DNA from: Elusimicrobiota bacterium
GTDB lineage: Bacteria; Elusimicrobiota; Elusimicrobia; UBA1565; UBA9628
Assembly: GCA_016194625.1 (NCBI GenBank)
Contig: JACQBB010000176.1
Span: 1-11,125 of the forward strand
Direction: 5' to 3'
DNA length: 11,125 nucleotides
Positions within the stretch are counted from its first letter, which is position 1; each line of letters begins with the position of its first letter. The notes under the pieces were generated by a model, which was not told the DNA's origin, searched no databases, and saw only the letters and a list, made by a program, of their open reading frames with translations. The translations under genes and the position numbers were made by a program. Positions 1 to 4,740 of this stretch are shown here, one piece after another.

Positions 1-239
1 CCCTGGCGGCCGCGGCGACGCTCGCCTACCAGTGGCGCGCGCGGCGTGCCGCGGAGGACGCGCTCCGCTCCGAGTCCTCGCCGGCGGCCCGCCCCGGCCC
101 CGACGCGGCGCCCGGCGCGACGCCCGTCCGCCTGAGGGCGGACGAGCGCGGCGTGTCGCGGATCCCGACGGTCAAGATGATCCCCGCGGGGAGCTCGGCG
201 CGCCGCAAGAGCGCCGCGCCGCCCGCGCCGGGGCGCTGA
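1..239 (+). CDS. C-terminal end of an unidentified protein (partial)
   Basis: The left edge cuts this gene. Reading in the frame of positions 3-5 gives 78 codons ending at TGA 237-239. Almost every codon ends in G or C, as in the surrounding genes, which supports real coding. The visible part starts with an alanine/leucine-rich stretch (LAAAATLAYQWRARRAAED) that could be the end of a membrane helix followed by positive charges. A proline/alanine/arginine-rich, probably disordered tail (ending APPAPGR) follows. Only 2 bases separate its stop from the ATG of the next gene, so the two are probably co-transcribed and translationally coupled. No family is recognisable from this fragment. A long antisense frame over the same bases (26-838, minus) has arginine-rich, low-complexity content and was not accepted. 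Confidence 0.5.
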   Translation, partial: LAAAATLAYQWRARRAAEDALRSESSPAARPGPDAAPGATPVRLRADERGVSRIPTVKMIPAGSSARRKSAAPPAPGR

Positions 240-241
240 CG

Positions 242-985
242 ATGAACCCCGCGGAGCGCCCGCCGGTCTGGTTCCGCTACACCTTCGTCGCCAAGGACGG
301 CGGACGCAAGGCGTTCGAGGTCCGTCTCGACCCGACGACGATGCGCCTGCTCGACCAGCCGGCCGAGGAGACCCTGCCCGAGTGGACCCGGCTCGACGCC
401 GGCAAGTGCGGGAACTGCCCGCTGAAGTCGGAGACGACCCCGCGCTGTCCGGCCGCCGTCTCTCTCGCGGGCGTCGTCGAGGGCTTCCGCGACGTGCTCT
501 CCTACGAGGAGGGCGAGGTCATCGTCGAGTCCGAGGGCCGCACGACGACGAAGCGCGCCGCGGTCCAGCGCACGCTCCCGTCGTTGATCGGGCTGTACAT
601 GGCCTGCAGCGGCTGTCCGATCCTCGAGAAGCTCAAGCCGATGGCGCGCTTCCACCTCCCGTTCGCGGGCCTCGACGAGACGGCCTACCGCGTCGTCACG
701 ATGTACGCGGCGGCGCAGGTCGTGCGGGCGCGCAAGGGCCTGGCGCCCGACTTCTCCTTCGACGGCCTGCGCGGGATGTACGACGAGATCAACAAGGTCA
801 ACGCCGACTTCTGCGGGCGCCTGCGCCTGGCCGCGCACGAGGACTCGCTGTTCAACTCGATCGTGAGCCTGGACCTGTTCGCCGCGGTGATCAAGATGCC
901 CCAGCGCGGGCGCATGGAGGAGGTCTTCGACCTCTTCAAGGGCTACCTGCGCGACGAGCCGCCGCCCCCGCCGCCCCGCGGCTAG
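242..985 (+). CDS. CxxCP-motif protein of unknown function (possible metal-binding protein)
   Basis: A 247-residue protein of unknown function. The N-terminus (about residues 9-38, WFRYTFVAKDGGRKAFEVRLD) reads as a small antiparallel beta unit, similar in style to conserved hypothetical proteins annotated DUF6901; that link is from memory and unverified. Two matching motifs follow: C56-G-N-C59-P-L with a further C69, and C122-S-G-C125-P-I. These could bind zinc or an iron-sulfur cluster. A sixth cysteine is C191. The C-terminal half is mostly helical and acidic/amphipathic, ending in a proline run (residues 240-245). There is no signal peptide or membrane segment, so it is probably cytoplasmic. 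The ATG at 242 was chosen because the preceding gene stops at 239 and the conserved-looking domain starts just after it; the longer frame upstream is arginine-rich shadow. No clear Shine-Dalgarno is visible, consistent with coupling. Its TAG overlaps the stop of the convergent regulator. Confidence 0.85.
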   Translation: MNPAERPPVWFRYTFVAKDGGRKAFEVRLDPTTMRLLDQPAEETLPEWTRLDAGKCGNCPLKSETTPRCPAAVSLAGVVEGFRDVLSYEEGEVIVESEGRTTTKRAAVQRTLPSLIGLYMACSGCPILEKLKPMARFHLPFAGLDETAYRVVTMYAAAQVVRARKGLAPDFSFDGLRGMYDEINKVNADFCGRLRLAAHEDSLFNSIVSLDLFAAVIKMPQRGRMEEVFDLFKGYLRDEPPPPPPRG

Positions 986-1362
986 GCCGCGACGCGCGCG
1001 ACGGCCTCGCGCAGGGCCTTGGGGTCGAACGGCTTCTGGAAGTAGCCGGCGACCTGGGGCATCGCCTCGAACAGCGCGCGCATGTCGCCCTTCGCGGTGA
1101 CGACCAGGATCGGGACCTTCGACGCGCGCGCGTGCGCGGCCATCGCCTTGGCGGTCGCCAGGCCGTCCATCACCGGCATCATCACGTCGAGGACGACGAC
1201 CTGCGGCAGGACCGCCGACGAGTCCTCCGGGGCCACGCCGAGCGCGGCGAGGGCCTCCACGCCGTTGCGGGCCTCCTCGACCTGGTGGCCGGCCTTCTCC
1301 AGGACGAAGCGCAGCAGCGCGGCGATCATCGGCTCGTCGTCGACGACCAGGACCTTGGCCAT
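982..1362 (-). CDS. single-domain response regulator (CheY-like receiver)
   Basis: A 126-residue stand-alone phosphoreceiver domain with no output domain. The family landmarks are present: acidic pair D8-D9 in VLVVDDEP, phosphoacceptor D59 in VVVLDVMMPVMDG, switch threonine T89 in ILVVTAK, aromatic Y107, and conserved K110 in the QKPFD motif. The expected length for one (beta/alpha)5 receiver is about 120 residues. A small insertion (about residues 42-53, VAPEDSSAVLPQ) lengthens the loop before the third strand. Such proteins are phosphorylated by a histidine kinase and act by protein-protein contact; no kinase is present in this window, so the partner is unknown. The gene starts one base after the TGA of the membrane protein gene (TGA-G-ATG) and is probably its operon partner. 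The regulator's stop shares the CTAG at 982-985 with the stop of the convergent gene, so there is no room for a terminator between them. Confidence 0.95.
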   Translation of the reverse strand: MAKVLVVDDEPMIAALLRFVLEKAGHQVEEARNGVEALAALGVAPEDSSAVLPQVVVLDVMMPVMDGLATAKAMAAHARASKVPILVVTAKGDMRALFEAMPQVAGYFQKPFDPKALREAVARVAA

Positions 1363-1363
1363 C

Positions 1364-2038
1364 TCAGGCCTTCTTCTTCAGGGCCTCGCGGAGCCATTCG
1401 GCCGCGATGTCCTTGGCGCCCAGGCCGCAGGCGATCGCGAGCGCCAGGCCCAGCGAGCCGAGCAGGATCTGGGCCGCCGACAGGACCAGCGCCGGCTTCG
1501 CCCCGATCTGCTCGAGCGCGGCCAGCGCCGAGTAGCCGACGACCACCGCGTAGGCGCCCGCGGCGACCGCCTTGCCGCCGCGGATCGCGTTGGCCTCGGC
1601 GGCGTTCGAGAGGACCTTGGCCATCAGGCGCCCGAACAGCAGGCCGCCGAACAGGATGAGGACCGCGGCGACGAGCGCGGGGAGGAACTGCGCGAAGCGC
1701 TCCAGGAGGTCGGACACGACGGTCATGTTCAGCGCGTTGGCCGCGGTGACGATGAAGACCACGAGCAGGAACCAGTGGACGACGAACGCGGCGACCGCGG
1801 TCGGCGACTTGCCCAGGCCGAGGCGCGCGAACAGCTCGTTGAGGCCGGCGCGGCTGGTGTGCTCGTCGAGGCGGATGCGCCCGAGGAGCGTCTCGACCAG
1901 CGCCCGGGCCAGGCGCGCCACGACCATCCCGACGAGCAGGAGCAGGAAGGCGGCGGCCAGGGAGGCCACGGAGCCGGAGATGCGCCGATAGGCGTCGAGG
2001 AAAGGGTCGGCGAACAGGCGGGCCAGGTCCTTGGACAT
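1364..2038 (-). CDS. small membrane protein with MscS-like conserved TM helices
   Basis: A 224-residue integral inner-membrane protein. Five hydrophobic segments are visible at about residues 22-45, 80-102, 116-140, 156-175 and 182-206. Short amphipathic linkers separate them, including a charged loop after the first helix (GRIRLDEHTSRAGLNELFARLGLGKSP). The last helix ends LALAIACGLGAKDIAAEWL, which resembles the conserved TM-helix proteins often annotated as mechanosensitive ion channel family (alanine/glycine-rich pore-type helix then GLGxKDxA). The beta domain and C-terminal vestibule of full MscS channels are missing, so channel activity is inference; a helix-only relative with another role is possible. 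The ATG at 2036-2038 directly precedes MSKDLARLF. A TAATAT box lies 6 bases upstream on the same strand, which suggests a leaderless or nearly leaderless transcript. The response regulator follows one base downstream. Confidence 0.8.
   Translation of the reverse strand: MSKDLARLFADPFLDAYRRISGSVASLAAAFLLLLVGMVVARLARALVETLLGRIRLDEHTSRAGLNELFARLGLGKSPTAVAAFVVHWFLLVVFIVTAANALNMTVVSDLLERFAQFLPALVAAVLILFGGLLFGRLMAKVLSNAAEANAIRGGKAVAAGAYAVVVGYSALAALEQIGAKPALVLSAAQILLGSLGLALAIACGLGAKDIAAEWLREALKKKA
1369..1374 (-). promoter_or_regulatory. ribosome binding site of the response regulator
   Basis: On the minus strand AGAAGG precedes the regulator's ATG by 6 bases. It lies inside the last codons of the channel gene (the KKKA tail), so the regulator has its own initiation signal as well as coupling to the upstream gene. 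Confidence 0.6.
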
Positions 2039-2044
2039 GGGGAC

Positions 2045-2050
2045 ATATTA
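2045..2050 (-). promoter_or_regulatory. putative -10 element of the channel/regulator operon
   Basis: The minus strand reads TAATAT, a 4 of 6 match to TATAAT, with only GTCCCC between it and the ATG at 2038. Transcription starting about 7 bases downstream would begin at or next to the start codon. No good -35 is visible: the best candidate, TTCGCC at 2066-2071 with a 15-base spacer, matches 3 of 6 positions. The call therefore rests on the AT-rich box in very GC-rich DNA and on its placement. Confidence 0.4.
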
Positions 2051-2055
2051 GCATG

Positions 2056-2070
2056 TCGCCCGAAGGGCGA
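2056..2070. promoter_or_regulatory. perfect hairpin palindrome between divergent promoters
   Basis: TCGCCC and GGGCGA form a perfect 6-base inverted repeat around the loop GAA. It sits in the -10/-35 spacer region of the minus-strand promoter and upstream of the plus-strand -35, where a regulator could influence both directions. It could be an operator. A terminator is unlikely because it lies outside any transcript from these promoters and has no T-run. It could also be a chance repeat in GC-rich DNA. Confidence 0.4.
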
Positions 2071-2074
2071 ATCC

Positions 2075-2114
2075 GTAACAAAATCGTCGTTGACCGGGAC
2101 CGGGGGGCTGTTAC
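2075..2114. promoter_or_regulatory. separated inverted repeat GTAACA...TGTTAC spanning the promoter
   Basis: GTAACA (2075-2080) and TGTTAC (2109-2114) are perfect 6-base inverted copies separated by 28 bases. They flank the -35 element of the rightward operon, and the right arm overlaps its -10. Half-sites spaced this way could bind a looping or dimeric regulator. Six bases alone are weak evidence. Confidence 0.25.
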
Positions 2115-2117
2115 ACT
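2090..2117 (+). promoter_or_regulatory. sigma70-type promoter of the FecR/barrel/giant-protein operon, probably leaderless
   Basis: TTGACC (2090-2095, 5 of 6 matches to TTGACA) is followed after a 16-base spacer by TACACT (2112-2117, 4 of 6 matches to TATAAT). The ATG of the FecR-domain gene is at 2125, only 7 bases after the -10. The transcript would therefore start at about 2124-2125, at the start codon. No spaced Shine-Dalgarno is present (the sequence just before ATG is AACGGGG), which agrees with leaderless initiation. Confidence 0.6.
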
Positions 2118-2124
2118 AACGGGG

Positions 2125-3520
2125 ATGAGGGTCTTCCTCCTTATAGCCGCGGTGGCCGCCGCTCCCGCGCGCGCGGCCGTCCTGCGCGAGGCCTCGGGCC
2201 TGGTCCAGGTGCGCCCGTCGGGCTCCGAGCGCTGGGCTCCGGCCGGGAAGACGCCGCGCGTCCTGCGCGCCGGCGACGCCCTGCGCACCGGCTTCAACGC
2301 GCGCGCGGTCGTCGACTTCGACGGCGCCGCGGTCGTGGAGGCCGCGGGCAACACCCAGCTCGCCTTGGAGGAGGCGGCGCGGGGAGCGGTCCTGGTCGAC
2401 CTGCTGTTCGGCTCCGCGAAGGTCTCGGCGCGCGCCCTGGGCGGGCGGCGCCTCGAGCTGCGGACGCCGACGGCGACGGCCCGCGCCCGCTCCGAGGCCG
2501 TGGCCTGGCGCGCGGCGGTCGGCGGCGGCGGGAACGCGCTGATCGAGGCGATCGAGGGCTTGGTCGCCGTCGAGGACGCCCGCGGCGGCGTCCTGCGCCT
2601 GCGCGAGAACGAGCGCGTCGAGGCGGACCTGGCCGGCCTGCACGAGCCGACCGCCGCGCCCGCCCCCGCGCGCGCGCGCCGCGACGAGTTCGCCGAGCGG
2701 ATGCGGCGCGAGCTGGCCTACGACCGCGAGGCCGACGCCGACCAGCGCCTCGTCGCCGGCGAGCTGCGCCGCGCCGAGTACGAGCTCGGCCGCGCGCTGA
2801 CCGACGCCTCCGGCGCGCGCGTGCGCGCCGAGGAGTTCGTCGTCCGCACCTCCCCGTCGAGCTTCGCCTTCGTGACGCTGAACGCGCGGCGGGGGAGCGG
2901 GATGTCGTACTACAGCTGGGCGGGGACGTTCGACCGGGCCCTGCCGCGCGACCTCTCGCCCGTGTTCGCGGCCCTGCCCGGGACGCTCGACGCGCCGGCC
3001 GCGTGGACGCTCACCGGCTACACGGAGACGCGCTCGAACGGCCGGGACGCCCTCGTCGCGACCGCCTCCGGCGGCCACCAGGTGGACCTGAACCACAACG
3101 CCGACGCGACCGACGACGTGAGCGTCCTCTACGACCCCGTCGCCGACGGCTTCGCGGCGGTCGGCGCCGGCCGCGCCGCGTACAAGACGCTGTTCGACTC
3201 CTTCGGCCTGTACGCGAACGGGGCGCTGAAGCGCGGCCTGACGGGCGTCAACATCCAGAGCCCGAACGACGCCGTGCCCTCGACGGTGTACACCGCCAAC
3301 TCCACGTTCCCCGACGCGGGCGGAGAACCGGGCGGTCGCGCCCGGCGGCGGCGTCGTCTCCCGCGCCGCGTTCGGCGACGCGGTCTCCGGGTCCGCCTGG
3401 CAGGGAGCCCTCCTGCGCTCGGCGTTCCAGCAGACGGCGACCGCCTCGGAGTTCGGCGGCCGCTCGGTGGACCTGATGCTGTCGCCGCGCATCCTCGTCG
3501 AGACCGGCGGGCTGCCGTGA
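2125..3520 (+). CDS. exported FecR-domain protein, interrupted by a one-base frameshift
   Basis: The start at 2125 gives a Sec signal peptide (MRVFLLIAAVAAAPARA, cleavage near residue 17) and fits the promoter just upstream. Residues about 19-175 look like a FecR domain: a beta-rich unit with GLVQVRPSGSERW, AGDALRTG, then RTPTATARARSEAVAW and an EAIEGLVAVED strand near the end. A charged helical linker (about 185-230) and an unrecognised, mixed C-terminal region follow. Near residue 398 (GGG at 3318-3320) the frame must move by one base. Removing one G gives DAAENRAVAPGGGVVSRAAFG and a sensible ending LMLSPRILVETGGLP with TGA at 3518-3520, about 464 residues in all. Without the correction the frame turns into arginine-rich nonsense. 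The extra G may be a sequencing or assembly error, a real mutation, or programmed frameshifting. FecR domains classically transduce signals to an ECF sigma factor, but no cytoplasmic tail or sigma gene is seen here, so a periplasmic or cell-wall-associated role is more likely. The next gene overlaps by 4 bases (GTGA). Confidence 0.8.
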
Positions 3521-4740
3521 GGCGCCTGGCGCTGGCCGCCGCCCTCCTCGCCCCGGCCGCCTCCGCGGCCGGCCGCGAGTGGACGCCGCTCGGCGAGGTG
3601 ACCGCGCTCGGCGGCCTGCACTCGTTCGACGGCAGGAGCGGCTCGTTCACCGGCGACCTGGACGCCACGGCCGCCGCGGCGGCGCGCGTCGCGGACTCCT
3701 GGTCGGTCCTGCCCTCGGTCCGGGCGCGCTACGAGGGCACCCGTCCGCTCGCCGACGCGCTGGGCACCGCGACCCCGAACCAGCAGAGCGCCGAGGCGCG
3801 GGTCGGGGTCCGGGGCGTGTACGCCCGCGAGGGCTCGCGCTGGCGCGTGAAGCCGAGCCTCTCGTACGACGCCGAGCTCCTCAAGGAGGCCAAGGACGAG
3901 GGCTGGGGACAGGGGCTGTTCGACCAGCGCCGGGTCTCGGTCGGCGCGGAGGTCGAGCGGATGACCGACGACGAGCGCTCGGTGCGCGCGTCCGCCGGCT
4001 GGTTCTCGGTCGCGTACCCGAACTACACGTCGCTGGAGAGCCAGGCGGCCCTGCAGTTCCAGGGGCGCAGCCTGTCGCGCGAGCTGGTCGGCGACCGCGT
4101 CCTCGACCGCGAGGGCTACCAGTTCGCGCTGTCCGGCGACGCCGCGCTCGGCCCGCGCGCCGTCGGCGCCGCGCGCGCGTCGGCGGTGTGGTCGCGCTTC
4201 TCCCGCCAGCACTTGATCGACGAGGGCGGCCAGTTCGCGGCCGAGACCCGCCAGGACCTGCTGATGGACTTCGCGTTCTCGGCGCGGATGCCCCACGAGT
4301 GGAACGCCGACCTGCGCGCGCTCGGGGCGCTCGAGCTGGGCGTGCTGGCCAACAGCTCCAACCAGAACGGCTATGACGCGACGCGCGGACGCTTCCTGCC
4401 CGGCTTCTACGACTTCATCGAATGGCGCGCGGTGCCGACGGCGTCGCTGATCGTCGGGCCCGTGCGCCGCCCCGTCACCGCGAGCCTGCGCCTGGGCCTG
4501 AAGTCGCGCCGTTATCCGCACCGCTCGCCGCAGGGACCGACGGGCGCCTACCTCGGCGGCGCGCTGACGACGACCGAGTGGAGCGGCGGGCTGTCGCTGG
4601 CGTACCCGATGGCCAAGCGCCTCAGCCTGCTGTTCTCCTTCGACCGGGCGAGCTCCTCGTCGAACACCGACTTCCAGCCTTTCTACCGCTACTCGTACCA
4701 GAGCACGACCGCCCTGGCGGGGGTGAAGTGGGAATGGTGA
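3517..4740 (+). CDS. predicted outer-membrane beta-barrel protein
   Basis: A 407-residue protein starting at GTG 3517, whose GTGA overlaps the stop of the FecR gene. The signal peptide is clear (MRRLALAAALLAPAASA, then AGREW). The mature part consists of many short alternating stretches typical of transmembrane beta-strands joined by polar turns, for example WRVKPSLSYDAEL, RVSVGAEVERM, RSVRASAGWFSVAYP, GAARASAVWSRFSR and LSLLFSFDRASSSSN. It ends STTALAGVKWEW: the C-terminal aromatic residue is the usual beta-signal for BAM-dependent insertion. There is no plug, no POTRA repeats and no TPR region, so it is not a classical two-partner transporter. The barrel-only layout could suit a channel, an assembly helper of the kind seen in surface lipoprotein export, or an anchor. 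I do not recognise a specific family. Its position directly before the giant secreted protein suggests a dedicated partner; this is inference. Confidence 0.8.
   Translation: MRRLALAAALLAPAASAAGREWTPLGEVTALGGLHSFDGRSGSFTGDLDATAAAAARVADSWSVLPSVRARYEGTRPLADALGTATPNQQSAEARVGVRGVYAREGSRWRVKPSLSYDAELLKEAKDEGWGQGLFDQRRVSVGAEVERMTDDERSVRASAGWFSVAYPNYTSLESQAALQFQGRSLSRELVGDRVLDREGYQFALSGDAALGPRAVGAARASAVWSRFSRQHLIDEGGQFAAETRQDLLMDFAFSARMPHEWNADLRALGALELGVLANSSNQNGYDATRGRFLPGFYDFIEWRAVPTASLIVGPVRRPVTASLRLGLKSRRYPHRSPQGPTGAYLGGALTTTEWSGGLSLAYPMAKRLSLLFSFDRASSSSNTDFQPFYRYSYQSTTALAGVKWEW

Noticed and set aside
382..1659. Plus-strand frames across the regulator and channel genes (382-1659 and 1082-2119)
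   Set aside because: Arg-rich low-complexity shadows; the minus strand holds a textbook receiver with all catalytic residues and a clear five-helix membrane protein.
2056..2070. Hairpin as a rho-independent terminator
   Set aside because: No T-run follows on either strand, and it lies upstream of both divergent genes rather than after one.
2053..2124. Alternative upstream ATG at 2053 adding 24 residues to the FecR protein as a cytoplasmic tail
   Set aside because: The segment overlaps the -35, -10 and inverted repeats, would bury the signal peptide, and looks non-coding (AT-richer, with a hairpin).
2116..4521. Minus-strand open frame of about 800 codons opposite the FecR and barrel genes
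   Set aside because: Same antisense shadow pattern; the plus strand carries signal peptides, coupled junctions and a promoter.
2053..4740. Single 895-residue protein formed by reading frame 1 through both FecR and barrel genes
   Set aside because: Residues between about 3320 and 3516 in that frame are Arg-rich nonsense; a second signal peptide begins at 3517 and the true FecR C-terminus lies in frame 2.
3517..4740. Barrel as a TpsB/Omp85 two-partner transporter
   Set aside because: At 407 residues it lacks POTRA domains before the barrel, and no conserved Omp85 loop motif is visible.
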